A stretch of DNA of 64,000 bases, taken from assembly GCF_900699785.1 (NCBI RefSeq), contig NZ_LR535679.1:930001-994000 (forward strand). The letters run 5' to 3'. The translations under genes and the position numbers were made by a program. Every line of letters starts with the position of its first letter. The first letter of the stretch is position 1. A model generated the notes under the pieces. The model ran no database searches, was not told where the DNA came from, and saw only the letters and a program-made list of their open reading frames with translations. This stretch comes from Campylobacter showae (lineage in GTDB: Bacteria; Campylobacterota; Campylobacteria; Campylobacterales; Campylobacteraceae). Shown here one piece after another: positions 46,386 through 56,453 of this stretch.

Positions 46386-47176
46386 AAAAGCTCGTACTTT
46401 TAGCTGTTAGCGCGGCCCTTTGCTTTGCGGGCAGCGTGGTGGATATAGCAGGTGGCTTGCTTGGTCAAAATAGCGCAAAAGCGACTCAGCTCTTTGGCGA
46501 CGGCTCGGCGTATCTAAACGCAAGCGGCAAGCCCGATATCGCTAAAATTTCAAACGTTTTAAAGTCAAATTTGCTCCTGCGTCTATCCTACAAACAAAAC
46601 GTCAAAGTAAATATCAAATTTATCTCGCGCCAAAACAACCCGCTACTTATCATGAAGATCGCCAAAGACGCTCTAAACGGACTAGGCTACAACAACATCC
46701 TAACGAGCGAATTTTCTAACGCCGGCGGCGCGCTTTGGGGCGTGACGATCGACACTAAATTTATCCCGGATCCAGGCTCGCTCTACGCCGCGCTTAAAGA
46801 AAGCGGCACCGAGATAACCGACATCAACAGGCCCGGCGAGCTATCCTACGAGTACGTTATCGACGCGTCAAATTCCTCTATAAACCAAACTCCCGTGCAA
46901 TTTTCGCAAGAAGTTCAGCTCTCAAAGCCGCTCGAGCCCTATCTCATCGACGCTAGCGGCGCAAAAAGCGCGGTCATAAGCGCTAGCGCAGAGGATCGTT
47001 GGTCCGCCGTCGTGAGAATTTTGGATAAAAATTTAAATTTGCTTGACGAAAAGCAAACTAGCAAACCCGTAAATAGCCTAAAAGTCTCGCTTCCTCAAAA
47101 TGCGAAATACATAATGATCGACGATGCGGTCAGCCTAGAAAATATCAAACGGGGACTCAAAATCTACCTAGAATAA
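46379..47176 (+). CDS. Conserved periplasmic protein of unknown function
   Basis: 265 residues with a signal peptide (LVLLAVSAALCFAGS). The mature part is mixed alpha/beta with no motif I recognise. It follows the RodZ-like gene with a seven-base overlap, so the two products may work together at the envelope; that is inference. Confidence 0.65.
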   Translation: MVKKLVLLAVSAALCFAGSVVDIAGGLLGQNSAKATQLFGDGSAYLNASGKPDIAKISNVLKSNLLLRLSYKQNVKVNIKFISRQNNPLLIMKIAKDALNGLGYNNILTSEFSNAGGALWGVTIDTKFIPDPGSLYAALKESGTEITDINRPGELSYEYVIDASNSSINQTPVQFSQEVQLSKPLEPYLIDASGAKSAVISASAEDRWSAVVRILDKNLNLLDEKQTSKPVNSLKVSLPQNAKYIMIDDAVSLENIKRGLKIYLE

Positions 47177-47186
47177 GGAGAAATTC

Positions 47187-48395
47187 ATGTTTGACGAGAT
47201 TAGATTTAATACGATAGAACGACTTCCAAACTACGTATTTGCCGAGGTGAACGCCATAAAAATGGCCGCACGCCGAGCGGGCGAAGATATCATCGACTTT
47301 TCGATGGGAAACCCGGAGGGTCGCACGCCTCAGCACATCGTCGATAAGCTCTGCGAAAGCGCGCAAAAAGACAAAACTCACGGCTACTCGGCGAGCGCAG
47401 GCATCTACAAACTACGCCTAGCCATCTGTAACTGGTACAAGCGCAAATACGGCGTAAATTTGGACCCAGACACTGAGGCCGTCGCCGTTATGGGCAGCAA
47501 AGAGGGCTTTGTGCACCTAGCTCAAGCCGTGATAAACCCGGGCGACGTCGCCGTAGTGCCCGATCCTGCATATCCGATCCACACGCAGGCGTTTTTGTTC
47601 GCGGGCGGTAGCGTAGCAAAGATGCCGCTAAAGTACAACGACAAATTTGAGCTTGACGAAAATAAATTTTTCGAAGACCTACTTCACACTATCCGCTCAA
47701 GCTCGCCGAAACCTAAATACGTCGTCGTAAATTTCCCGCACAATCCTACGACCGTAACCGTGCAAAAGAGCTTCTACGAGCGGCTAGTGGCTATGAGTAA
47801 ACAAGAGCGTTTTTACGTGATCTCCGACATCGCCTACGCAGACCTTACTTTTGACGGCTACAAGACGCCGAGCATCTTTGAAGTAGAAGGCGCAAAAGAC
47901 GTCGCCGTCGAGTGTTACACCCTATCAAAAAGCTACAATATGGCCGGCTGGCGCGTAGGATTTTTATGCGGAAACAAGCGACTTTGCGCCGCGCTTAAAA
48001 AGATAAAATCATGGGTCGACTACGGCATGTTTACCCCGATCCAAGTCTCAGCAACCGTCGCGCTAGACGGCGATCAAAGCTGCGTCGAGGACATCCGTCA
48101 AATTTACGAAAAACGTCGCGACGTGATGCTAGAGGCCTTTGCAAGTGCCGGCTGGGAGATGCATAAGCCAAGCTCGAGTATGTTTATCTGGGCAAAAATC
48201 CCGCCGCAAGTCGGAAACATCGGCAGCCTCGAGTTTTCTAAACAGCTGCTTACTAAAGCTAGCGTCGCGGTGAGCCCGGGTATCGGCTTTGGCGAGGGCG
48301 GCAACGACTACGTGCGCCTTGCTCTCATCGAGAACGAAAATCGTATCCGCCAAGCAGCGCGAAACATCAAAAAATATCTGAAAGAATTTGCATGA
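47187..48395 (+). CDS. Class I/II aminotransferase, alanine/LL-DAP aminotransferase-like
   Basis: 402 residues; PLP lysine in TLSKSYNMAGWRVGFLCG, substrate-binding NFPHNPTTVT, and DIAYADLTFDGY. Resembles alanine transaminases (AlaC type) and the LL-diaminopimelate aminotransferases. Being next to hom suggests amino-acid synthesis. Substrate unsettled. AAGGAG site eight bases upstream. Confidence 0.85.
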   Translation: MFDEIRFNTIERLPNYVFAEVNAIKMAARRAGEDIIDFSMGNPEGRTPQHIVDKLCESAQKDKTHGYSASAGIYKLRLAICNWYKRKYGVNLDPDTEAVAVMGSKEGFVHLAQAVINPGDVAVVPDPAYPIHTQAFLFAGGSVAKMPLKYNDKFELDENKFFEDLLHTIRSSSPKPKYVVVNFPHNPTTVTVQKSFYERLVAMSKQERFYVISDIAYADLTFDGYKTPSIFEVEGAKDVAVECYTLSKSYNMAGWRVGFLCGNKRLCAALKKIKSWVDYGMFTPIQVSATVALDGDQSCVEDIRQIYEKRRDVMLEAFASAGWEMHKPSSSMFIWAKIPPQVGNIGSLEFSKQLLTKASVAVSPGIGFGEGGNDYVRLALIENENRIRQAARNIKKYLKEFA

Positions 48396-49654
48396 ATATA
48401 GCCATTTTAGGCGTCGGCACGGTCGGAGAAGCCGTAGCTAAAATTTTACTCCAAAATAAAAAACTAATCGCGGCAAGATGCGGCGAGGAGATAGTTCCGG
48501 TTATCGGCGTCGTTAGAAATTTAAGCAAAAAAAGAGACGTCGCCATCCCTCTCACGGACGATATAGATAGCGTCCTAGAGCGCGACGATATCGACGTTTT
48601 CGTCGAGCTTATGGGCGGCGTCGAGGAGCCTTTTAGGGTCGTTAGCAAAATTTTAGAGCGTAAAAAAGCCGTCGTAACGGCAAACAAAGCGCTACTAGCC
48701 TATCACCGCTACGCCCTGCAAAATTTGGCGCAAAACACGCCCTTTGGCTTCGAGGCTAGCGTCGCGGGCGGCATACCTATCATCAGAGCCCTTCGCGAGG
48801 GCCTTAGCGCAAACCACATCCTAAGTATCAACGGGATTTTAAACGGCACGAGCAACTACATCTTAACCTCGATGATGAGCAAGGGCTCAAATTTCGCGGA
48901 CGCGCTAAAAAAAGCCCAGGAGCTAGGCTATGCCGAGGCCGATCCGACCTTTGACGTCGGAGGCTTTGACGCGGCGCATAAGCTACTGATCCTAGCCAGC
49001 ATCGCATACGGCGTACACGGCAACCCCGAAGACATCCTGATAGAAGGCATCGAAGGCATAACGCCCGAGGACATCTTTTTTGCCAACGATTTCGAGTACG
49101 TCATCAAACTGCTCGCCATCGCCAAAAAAACCGGCGACAAGGTTGAGCTGCGCGTGCATCCGGCGCTAGTACCCAAAGATAAAATGATAGCTAAAACAGA
49201 CGGCGTGACAAATGCCGTGAGCGTAGTGGGCGACGCGGTCGGCGAGACGATGTTTTACGGTCCGGGCGCTGGCGGTCCGGCGACGGCAAGCTCGGTCATC
49301 AGCGATCTGATCGACATCGCCAGGGACGGCAAATCTCCGATGCTAGGCTACAAGGCGCCCTTTGAGCTAAACGCGCTTGAGCTTTTAGACCCGAGCGAAA
49401 TTTGCACGAAGTATTATTTTAGGCTTAGGGTCGAGGACAAGGTCGGCGTACTGGCTAAAATCACGAATTTAATGAGCGAAAACAACCTCTCTATCGATAG
49501 CCTGCTACAAAAACCAAAGGACGAGAGTCCGTATGCGACGCTATTTTTCACGACGCATACGAGCGTGGAAAAGGACGTAAGGCGCACTATGGAAATTTTG
49601 CAAGAGCAAGAGTTTGTAAAAGAAAAGCCTTTTATGATGAGGATAGAAGAGTAA
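48392..49654 (+). CDS. hom: Homoserine dehydrogenase
   Basis: 420 residues: N-terminal NAD(P)-binding fold (ILGVGTVGEAVAKIL), catalytic region GGIPIIRALREG with NGILNGTSNYIL and YAEADPTFDVGGFDAAHK, and a C-terminal ACT domain (RVEDKVGVLAKITNLM). It makes homoserine for threonine and methionine. Overlaps the aminotransferase gene by four bases. Confidence 0.95.
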   Translation: MNIAILGVGTVGEAVAKILLQNKKLIAARCGEEIVPVIGVVRNLSKKRDVAIPLTDDIDSVLERDDIDVFVELMGGVEEPFRVVSKILERKKAVVTANKALLAYHRYALQNLAQNTPFGFEASVAGGIPIIRALREGLSANHILSINGILNGTSNYILTSMMSKGSNFADALKKAQELGYAEADPTFDVGGFDAAHKLLILASIAYGVHGNPEDILIEGIEGITPEDIFFANDFEYVIKLLAIAKKTGDKVELRVHPALVPKDKMIAKTDGVTNAVSVVGDAVGETMFYGPGAGGPATASSVISDLIDIARDGKSPMLGYKAPFELNALELLDPSEICTKYYFRLRVEDKVGVLAKITNLMSENNLSIDSLLQKPKDESPYATLFFTTHTSVEKDVRRTMEILQEQEFVKEKPFMMRIEE

Positions 49655-49657
49655 AAT

Positions 49658-49996
49658 TTGGGGCTTAGGGCGTATCTTTTCGGCAAGAGTTCAGAAGATC
49701 TGGCTTGCGAGTTTTTGCTAAAAAACGGCTGCGAGATACTCGCTAGAAATTTTAGCTCCAAATTCGGCGAGATCGATGTCATCGCCAAAAAAGACGGCGT
49801 TTTGCGCTTCGTTGAAATCAAAGCTACACAGGGCGACTACGAGGTGGAGTACCGCCTTACGCCCGCTAAATTTAATAAAATTTTAAAAACTATCGACTTT
49901 TATCTGCTACAAAACGGCGCAAATGCCGATTTTCAGGTCGATTTGATCGCGATAAAAAAGGACGAGATAAAGTGGATAGAAAATATTAGTTTGTAA
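49658..49996 (+). CDS. YraN/UPF0102-family nuclease-like protein
   Basis: 112 residues from a TTG start. Has the PD-(D/E)xK-like set GEIDVIAKKDGVLRFVEIKA typical of UPF0102. Molecular role not established. Three bases after hom. Confidence 0.85.
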   Translation: MGLRAYLFGKSSEDLACEFLLKNGCEILARNFSSKFGEIDVIAKKDGVLRFVEIKATQGDYEVEYRLTPAKFNKILKTIDFYLLQNGANADFQVDLIAIKKDEIKWIENISL

Positions 49997-50032
49997 AAAT
50001 TCTTATTTAGCTAAAATTTAAATACTTTCGTG

Positions 50033-50038
50033 TATAAT
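50033..50038 (+). promoter_or_regulatory. TATAAT -10 element upstream of trxA
   Basis: TATAAT 28 bases before the trxA ATG; AAAGGAG follows as ribosome-binding site. Confidence 0.65.
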
Positions 50039-50066
50039 TACAACTATCTTTAAAAAGGAGAATAAA

Positions 50067-50381
50067 ATGGGAAAATACGTAGAACTAACGACTGCGAATT
50101 TCGACGTCGCTAAAGAGGGCGTCGCGCTAGTAGATTTTTGGGCGCCTTGGTGCGGACCTTGCCGTATGCTTGCTCCGGTCATCGACGAGCTAGCCGAGGA
50201 GTTTGAGGGCAAAGCTAAAATTTGTAAAGTAAACACCGACGAGGTGCAAGACCTAGCCGTAGAATTCGGCATCCGCTCGATCCCTACGCTTCTATTTTTC
50301 AAAAACGGCGAAGTCGTAGAGCAAATGGTCGGCGCACAATCAAAACAAGCCATTGCCGATAAGATAAATTCGCTTCTTTAA
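50067..50381 (+). CDS. trxA: Thioredoxin
   Basis: 104 residues with the active site FWAPWCGPCRM and the cis-proline loop RSIPTLLFF. Standard size. Its stop overlaps the next start by one base and trxB follows that gene. Confidence 0.97.
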   Translation: MGKYVELTTANFDVAKEGVALVDFWAPWCGPCRMLAPVIDELAEEFEGKAKICKVNTDEVQDLAVEFGIRSIPTLLFFKNGEVVEQMVGAQSKQAIADKINSLL

Positions 50382-50830
50382 TGGTTTTTAGACGAGGAGG
50401 AAGCCTGCTTCCTCTCACCTCCGTTTTTGCGTCTTTTATCGGTGCAGCGCTGGTAGCAGGCGTATTTGCTTACAACAATTACAGATTTTCGCAGTATAAA
50501 TTCGTAAATTTTAACGAGCTGGTTTTTTACGAGCAGGCTCAAATTTTCGCACCGCAAGACGATAAATTTTTACTTGTGGTTTTTAGCTCCAACCAATCAA
50601 ACTGGAGAGAAATTTTAAAAACTTCGACTAAGGATTTAAAAATCGTCGCCGTGGACTTGCTCCAAAAACGCGCGCCAAGCGAGGGAAATATAAATTTCGT
50701 CGCTTCGGATATAAATACGATTTTAAAGCTGATGCACGTCCTAAATATCACGGCTTTGCCCGCTAGCGTGGAGCTAAAGGCGCAAAAGGGCGGCGTTTAT
50801 AAACAAGATTCAAAAATAAATAAAATTTAA
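50381..50830 (+). CDS. Membrane-anchored protein with degenerate thioredoxin-like domain
   Basis: 149 residues: a membrane helix (about 14-32) then a domain whose strands line up with thioredoxin: [17 protein letters not shown] where the CxxC should be, LKIVAVDLL, and [14 protein letters not shown] matching the cis-proline strand. No cysteine is present, so it cannot do dithiol exchange. Placed between trxA and trxB with overlap and an 11-base gap. Confidence 0.6.
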   Translation: MVFRRGGSLLPLTSVFASFIGAALVAGVFAYNNYRFSQYKFVNFNELVFYEQAQIFAPQDDKFLLVVFSSNQSNWREILKTSTKDLKIVAVDLLQKRAPSEGNINFVASDINTILKLMHVLNITALPASVELKAQKGGVYKQDSKINKI

Positions 50831-50841
50831 AAGGAAGAAAT

Positions 50842-51780
50842 ATGTTAGATTTAGCAATCATCGGAGGCGGTCCTGCCGGACTTAGCGCGGGACTTTACGC
50901 CACTCGCGGCGGACTAAAAAACGTCGTAATGTTTGAAAAAGGAATGCCGGGCGGCCAAATCACGGGCAGCTCAGAGATAGAAAACTATCCAGGTCAAAAA
51001 GCGCCCGGCGAGAGCGGCATAGACTTTATGAGCACGTGGGTCGCGCAGTGCACGCATTTTGGCCTAAAGCACGAGTTGGCGGGCGTCGAGCGTGTGGTAA
51101 AAAACTCTGACGGCAGCTTCACGGTCAAGCTTGAAGGCGGCAAAGAAGAGCTCGCCAAAGCAGTCATCGTGGCTACCGGCTCCACTCCGCGCCGCGCGGG
51201 CTTTGCGGGCGAGGACGAGTTTTTCGGCAGAGGCGTGAGCACCTGCGCGACTTGCGACGGATTTTTCTATAAAAACAAAGAGGTTGCGGTTCTAGGCGGC
51301 GGCGACACGGCGATCGAGGAGGCTCTATATCTAGCCAACATCTGCTCGCGCGTCTACATCATCCACCGCAGAGACGAGTTTCGCGCAGCGCCCGTCACGC
51401 TAGAAAAGGCTCGCGCTAACGCCAAAATCGAGTTCATCACAAGCGCCACGATCAAGCAAGCTTACGGCGACAAAGCAGGCCTAGCAGGCCTAATCATAAA
51501 TACGAAAGAGGGCGAGCGCGATCTAAAAGTGCCGGGCGTTTTCGTATTCGTCGGACTTAACGTAAACAACGACGTCCTTCGCCAAGAAAACGGCGAATTC
51601 GTATGCAAAACCGAGGACGGCGGCCAAGTTAGCGTCGATCTGAAGATGCAAACTAGCGTACCTGGACTATTTGCCGCGGGCGACATCAGAAAAGACGCGC
51701 CAAAACAAGTTATCGTAGCCGCAGGAGACGGCGCCGTAGCGGCCCTTAGCGCGCTTAGCTACATCGAGAGCCTGCACTAA
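50842..51780 (+). CDS. trxB: Thioredoxin reductase
   Basis: 312-residue flavoprotein. FAD-binding [15 protein letters not shown], redox-active CATC in [15 protein letters not shown]-binding [13 protein letters not shown], and C-terminal [20 protein letters not shown]. Complete; AAGGAAG site upstream. Confidence 0.97.
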   Translation: MLDLAIIGGGPAGLSAGLYATRGGLKNVVMFEKGMPGGQITGSSEIENYPGQKAPGESGIDFMSTWVAQCTHFGLKHELAGVERVVKNSDGSFTVKLEGGKEELAKAVIVATGSTPRRAGFAGEDEFFGRGVSTCATCDGFFYKNKEVAVLGGGDTAIEEALYLANICSRVYIIHRRDEFRAAPVTLEKARANAKIEFITSATIKQAYGDKAGLAGLIINTKEGERDLKVPGVFVFVGLNVNNDVLRQENGEFVCKTEDGGQVSVDLKMQTSVPGLFAAGDIRKDAPKQVIVAAGDGAVAALSALSYIESLH

Positions 51781-51990
51781 GATTTATCAAATTTAGCCGA
51801 GCTTTTCGGCTAAATTTCTCTTTTTACTTCAAATTTTCTCAAATTTACCGAGTTTTGCTTTGTCCTTTCAAATTTAGTCAAATTTGTCTTGATTTAAATT
51901 TCACCGCATTTTCCAAATTCCCATCCAAATTTCACTCAAATTTAACCGCCTTTTGGCTAAGATTTCGCAAATTTGACTTAAGGGATAAAT
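51781..51990. other. Short intergenic region with dense AAATTT
   Basis: 210 bases with about eleven AAATTT hexamers and no gene. Includes the ribosome-binding site of the ankyrin gene. Confidence 0.6.
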
Positions 51991-53292
51991 TTGAACAAAC
52001 TCGCACTTAGCCTCGCCGCTCTTTGCCTTATCGTTTTCGTAAATTTTATTTACGAAAAGCTATCCGGCCCCACTCGTTTCGTAGTTACCGCCGATACTAA
52101 GATAATCCCGGGTTCGGAGCTAAGCAAATACGTAACGCAAGAGGAGATAGACGACTTTGCTTTTAGATACTGGGATATAGATAAGCAGATAAAAGACGAC
52201 GCATTTGCCGAAAATTTCCGCAAGCTTTTAAAATCAAAGCAAACGGATCAAATTTTAAAATTTATGCAAGATAATAACATTAGCGTAGACTCTCCCGTCA
52301 TAGACGGCGTTACTCCTTTGATGTACGCTAGCTTTTACGACGACGAAGTCACAGCAAAAAGACTCATGGATATGGGCGCAAACGCTCGAGCGCAAGATAA
52401 CTACAAACTCTCGCCCCTGGCCTACGCCATAGAAAACAACTCTACAAAGACTGCCAAGCTACTACTTGATAGCGGGGTTAAATTTGATGAAGTAAAGGCG
52501 GTACAGTACTACATAGATCCTCCGTTTTATAACAACATAGAAAAGCTTATCATAGACGGAGACGATGTAAAGATAGTATTTCGAGATAATTATCAAGTCA
52601 ATAAAGAATCCAAAGACGCAAATAACCCCATGAGGTATATAGTATGGCATAACTATGTCGAAATGGCCGATATAATCCTTGCTAGCGGGTATAGACCGAA
52701 ACTAGACGATCATCCAAATACGTTTTTTCACGGACTAAGGGACGATTCTGATTTTATGCGCTCTTTATATATCTCGCTAGATAGTCACCCAAACTACGAA
52801 CCTATGCTAGAGCTTCTTTTAAAATACGATGTCGTAGGGCAACCTACGAAAGAAGAGCTAAAGAAGGCGTATGAGGAGTGCTACGATAACGTAAAATACT
52901 ATACGAAAGAAAAAGAAAACTATATCTATAAGATGAATCAAGGCAGAGACGAAGAGGCCGAGGAAAAGATACAAAGAACCAATAATAAATACAAATATGC
53001 TCCTTACTGGCACATATATCAAGACGGTCTTTTACAATACAAACCAAAGCCGATAGACCCGAAACGAATAAAAAGATTTGACAATCAAATAAATTTTCAT
53101 TCACAGTTTTGCCCCGACGAAAATGCTACGTTTAAAGACATTAGGGCTTTTATCAAATGGGCAAACGAAATAGAAAAACGAGACGGGATAAATAGCGCCA
53201 TAGGTAGAGCCAAAAAGGGCATGGCTCAGGTGATTTACATAGATAGCAACCTAAGTAAATCAGACTCAAACTCAAATTTACAAAGCAAATAG
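51991..53292 (+). CDS. Ankyrin-repeat protein, membrane-anchored or secreted
   Basis: 433 residues from a TTG start. N-terminal hydrophobic segment (about 4-20) acts as signal or anchor. Two clear ankyrin repeats at about 106-165 (GVTPLMYASFYDDEVTAKRL and LSPLAYAIENNSTKTAKLLL); the rest is Lys/Asp/Tyr-rich and lacks a motif. From about 52500 the DNA is more AT-rich than the core genes, hinting at recent acquisition. Similar proteins are often immunity or interaction modules, but no partner toxin is seen here. Confidence 0.75.
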   Translation: MNKLALSLAALCLIVFVNFIYEKLSGPTRFVVTADTKIIPGSELSKYVTQEEIDDFAFRYWDIDKQIKDDAFAENFRKLLKSKQTDQILKFMQDNNISVDSPVIDGVTPLMYASFYDDEVTAKRLMDMGANARAQDNYKLSPLAYAIENNSTKTAKLLLDSGVKFDEVKAVQYYIDPPFYNNIEKLIIDGDDVKIVFRDNYQVNKESKDANNPMRYIVWHNYVEMADIILASGYRPKLDDHPNTFFHGLRDDSDFMRSLYISLDSHPNYEPMLELLLKYDVVGQPTKEELKKAYEECYDNVKYYTKEKENYIYKMNQGRDEEAEEKIQRTNNKYKYAPYWHIYQDGLLQYKPKPIDPKRIKRFDNQINFHSQFCPDENATFKDIRAFIKWANEIEKRDGINSAIGRAKKGMAQVIYIDSNLSKSDSNSNLQSK

Positions 53293-53307
53293 ATAAAAGG
53301 AGATAAA

Positions 53308-53325
53308 ATGTCAGCGAAAATTTGA
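53308..53325 (+). pseudogene. Orphan gene start: ribosome-binding site, ATG and four codons before a stop
   Basis: AAGGAG (53297-53302) six bases ahead of ATG, encoding MSAKI then TGA, directly after the ankyrin gene. Looks like the stump of a deleted downstream gene or a translational stop signal. Confidence 0.35.
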
Positions 53326-53467
53326 GTTAAATTTGAGCGAGTTTAACTCAAATTTCGTTTGACGAGGGAAAAATTTAGCTTCAAATTTAACAGCTCCCAG
53401 CCGAGTCTAAAGCCAAATTTCGCTCGTCGCCCAAGCGGCAAATCAAATTTACCGCCGAGGCTTAAAT

Positions 53468-56311
53468 TTACTTCGCCAAGGCTGGATTATTTACGCTTAT
53501 CACGACGTTTTTCTCGTCCAGATAGAGCTTCGCCGCATCTTTCACGTCCTGCTCGGTGAGCGCATTTACCGCGTTTTCGTACTCATCAAGGCTTAAAATC
53601 TCATCGCCGAAAACCAGCTCGCGCATGAGCGCGCGCGTCCAAAAATCGCCCTGAACGTAGGATTGGCGCATTTTTACGAGTGCCGATTTTTTGAAATTTT
53701 GCAGATAGCGCTTAACGTCCGCGCCGCCTTTTAGCTCGGCGACGTTTGATTTTATCTCGCCCAGCACGGCGTTTACGTTATCAGGCGCAGCCGTAAAACC
53801 AAAATGCGCGGTGAAGCTTTCGTACGGATATTTTGCGAGATTCATATGCACGCCCAGGCCGTAGACCTGCCCGCGGTCCTCGCGCACGTCCTCGCGTAAC
53901 ATCATCGAAAGCATCGCAGATAGGGCGTTTACGCGCAGTAACTCCGAGTGCGAATACTTCACGTTTTCGCTTTTCATTATCATCGCGGCGTCGCTTCGCT
54001 GCGTGGTTTGGTAGCTTCGCTTAAACTCCCGCTCGCCAGAAATCGTCCTTACGCCGTCATCTACGAAGTTTTCACGCTGTGCGCGTGCGGGTAAATTTGC
54101 TAGATATTTTTGCAAAAGCGGCTCGACCGCGGTCAAATTTAGATCGCCGACCACGATAAAATCATACGAAGCCGCGTTGGTAAATTTCTCTTTCACTATC
54201 TTTTTTACGTCGTTCATCTGCAGCTCGTTTATATCCGCGGCCTCGAGCGGGTTTGTTCGCGGGTTGTTTTCGTAGAAAAATCTCGCAAATTCGTCGCGAA
54301 ATTTGCGCTCGGGCAGATTTTTGGTTTTTTCCAGCTTTTCAAGCTCGTTTATTTTTGTCTTTTTTAGCGCATTTTCGTCAAATCTAGGCTCGCTAAACTC
54401 CAAAAACAGCGCGCGCAAAAGCCACTCGAAGTCCGCGCTAGCCGAGCTTGCGCTGTATCCTTGCGAAAGCTGATCGATAAATTTGCTATAGCTTAGCTGC
54501 TTGCCGCTTAGGATTTTGGCCAGATCGTAGTTGCTAAACTCCCCCGCCCCGCTCTCGTTTGAGACCTCTACGGCTAGCGCGCCCTGCTTTGGTTTTGGCA
54601 AATTCGACGTGCCGCCGCGACTAACCGCGCTTAGCCAGACGACGTCTTTTTTGGTTTTTACCTCCTTAAATGCCACGCGCGCGCCGTTTGGTAGCTCGTA
54701 AATATAAAAATCAAGCTTCTCGTTGTGCTTTTTTGATACGAAATTTTTAGGCTTTAGCGCGCCGTAGTCGAAAAGCTCGCTCTTTGATTGATTTGCGGCT
54801 AGCGTGTCGTATGGCTTTGCCTCCGCCCAAATTTGATCAAATTTAGCCTCGTTTAGCTTCGCTCCTTTGGCGCTAATTACGTTTAAATTTTTTACGTCGA
54901 TGCCTAGTATCCGCCTAAATTCGGCGTTTACCTCCTCAAGGCTAATATCCTCAAGCAGCGCCAAAGTAACGTCGCGCAAGTCCTTGTCGCCTAGCAGCAC
55001 GCCGCCGATCCTAGTCGTCTCCTCGATATTTGCCGCGACCGCGCTTGAGCGCTTGTTGCCCGCTTGCAGATAGGCGTTTTTGGCCGAGTTTATAAAATCT
55101 TTTTTCGCGCTTTCAAAGTCCGCCCGGCTAAAGCCAAATTTCTGCACGCCCTTTAAAACGCCCGCCAGATCGCTAAGCGCGCCGCTAAAATCATCCTCGA
55201 CGGCATTTATCTCAAAAGCGTAAAGCACGTTTTGGTCTTCGATTATCGGCGAGTAAAATCGCCCGCGAAGGGCTAAATTTCGCTGCTCGTATATCATCGC
55301 GACGAGGTCTGAGATGTAGTTGGCGAGCAAATTTTGCCTGAGCCTTTGGATCTCGCCGTCAAATTTATACTTTTGCGCGAAGATCAAATTTATAGAGTTT
55401 AGCCCGATCTCTGCCGAGTCGTAGTTGTTTACGCTAAAGCCGCTTTTTATAGGGATAGTTTTATCGGGGCTTGCGTAGTCGTTCGTGTTTTTAGCGGAGC
55501 TAAAGCTTTGCTTTATCATCTCCTCGATGCGCTTTTTATCAAAGTCGCCGACTGCGATAAATTTCATAAATCTAGGCTGATACGTCCGCTCGTAAAAGCC
55601 CTTTATGGTCGCTACGTCGACGTTTTTTACGATATTCATATCGCCGATGGGCGACCTTTTGGCGTAGATGCTATCGCCGTAGAGCTCTGGCACGCGGTTT
55701 TTGATGTAAAATCTATACGCAGGCGTGTTTCTAGCGCGCTCCTCCTCTATGATGATGCCCCGCTCTTTATCCAGCTCGGCCGCGTCAAAGCTCACACCGT
55801 CGATCCAATCACGAAAGACACGAAAAACGTCCTTTAAATTTTGCTCGTTTACGTGGATTTCTAGCAGATAGCCCGTCTGATCGTAGCTAGTCTGCGCGTT
55901 TAGATCCGCGCCAAATGCCACTCCGAGACTCTCTAGTTTTTTAACTAGCTCATTTTTGCTAAACTCGCGGCTGCCGTTAAAAGCCATGTGCTCGGTAAAG
56001 TGCGCCAGTCCCAGCTCGTTTTCGCGCTCGTCGGTCGAACCGATGTTTACGACTAGATAAAAATAGGCCGAATTTGCAGGCTGCTTGTTTTCCTTGACGT
56101 AGTATTTTAGCCCGTTTGCTAGCTCGCCGCTCGATATAGCGGGATCTTGGGTCAAATTTAGCTTTTGCGCGGTTTTATCTTTTGCCGTCAAATTTGACGA
56201 GCTCAAATTTGCGTCCGTCTGCTGCGTTTTAGCGGTCTGCGCGACCGGCGCTTGTTTAGCTAAAACGCTCGCCGCAAAAACAGCTAGAAATAAAAATAAA
56301 ATTTTTCTCAT
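53468..56311 (-). CDS. M16-family zinc protease (PqqL-like), two-domain
   Basis: 947 residues with a signal peptide (FLFLAVFAASVLA). Inverted zinc motif HFTEH in LGLAHFTEHMAFNGS with the third ligand Glu in ERGIIIEEE downstream; a second, inactive M16 half follows (about 520-947). Enzymes like this cleave peptides in the periplasm; E. coli PqqL is one. Long intact ORF, monocistronic. Confidence 0.88.
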   Translation of the reverse strand: MRKILFLFLAVFAASVLAKQAPVAQTAKTQQTDANLSSSNLTAKDKTAQKLNLTQDPAISSGELANGLKYYVKENKQPANSAYFYLVVNIGSTDERENELGLAHFTEHMAFNGSREFSKNELVKKLESLGVAFGADLNAQTSYDQTGYLLEIHVNEQNLKDVFRVFRDWIDGVSFDAAELDKERGIIIEEERARNTPAYRFYIKNRVPELYGDSIYAKRSPIGDMNIVKNVDVATIKGFYERTYQPRFMKFIAVGDFDKKRIEEMIKQSFSSAKNTNDYASPDKTIPIKSGFSVNNYDSAEIGLNSINLIFAQKYKFDGEIQRLRQNLLANYISDLVAMIYEQRNLALRGRFYSPIIEDQNVLYAFEINAVEDDFSGALSDLAGVLKGVQKFGFSRADFESAKKDFINSAKNAYLQAGNKRSSAVAANIEETTRIGGVLLGDKDLRDVTLALLEDISLEEVNAEFRRILGIDVKNLNVISAKGAKLNEAKFDQIWAEAKPYDTLAANQSKSELFDYGALKPKNFVSKKHNEKLDFYIYELPNGARVAFKEVKTKKDVVWLSAVSRGGTSNLPKPKQGALAVEVSNESGAGEFSNYDLAKILSGKQLSYSKFIDQLSQGYSASSASADFEWLLRALFLEFSEPRFDENALKKTKINELEKLEKTKNLPERKFRDEFARFFYENNPRTNPLEAADINELQMNDVKKIVKEKFTNAASYDFIVVGDLNLTAVEPLLQKYLANLPARAQRENFVDDGVRTISGEREFKRSYQTTQRSDAAMIMKSENVKYSHSELLRVNALSAMLSMMLREDVREDRGQVYGLGVHMNLAKYPYESFTAHFGFTAAPDNVNAVLGEIKSNVAELKGGADVKRYLQNFKKSALVKMRQSYVQGDFWTRALMRELVFGDEILSLDEYENAVNALTEQDVKDAAKLYLDEKNVVISVNNPALAK

Positions 56312-56453
56312 CGTCGTCCTTTAAATTTAAAAAGCCGATTATATAGCGCGATTTTTAATATTTTTGCCCGCACGTAGCCAATACGGCGGCCGTGCTAAAT
56401 TTATTTTTTATAAAATTTATGCTAAATTTAGCCCAAATTTTAAAGGATAAATT

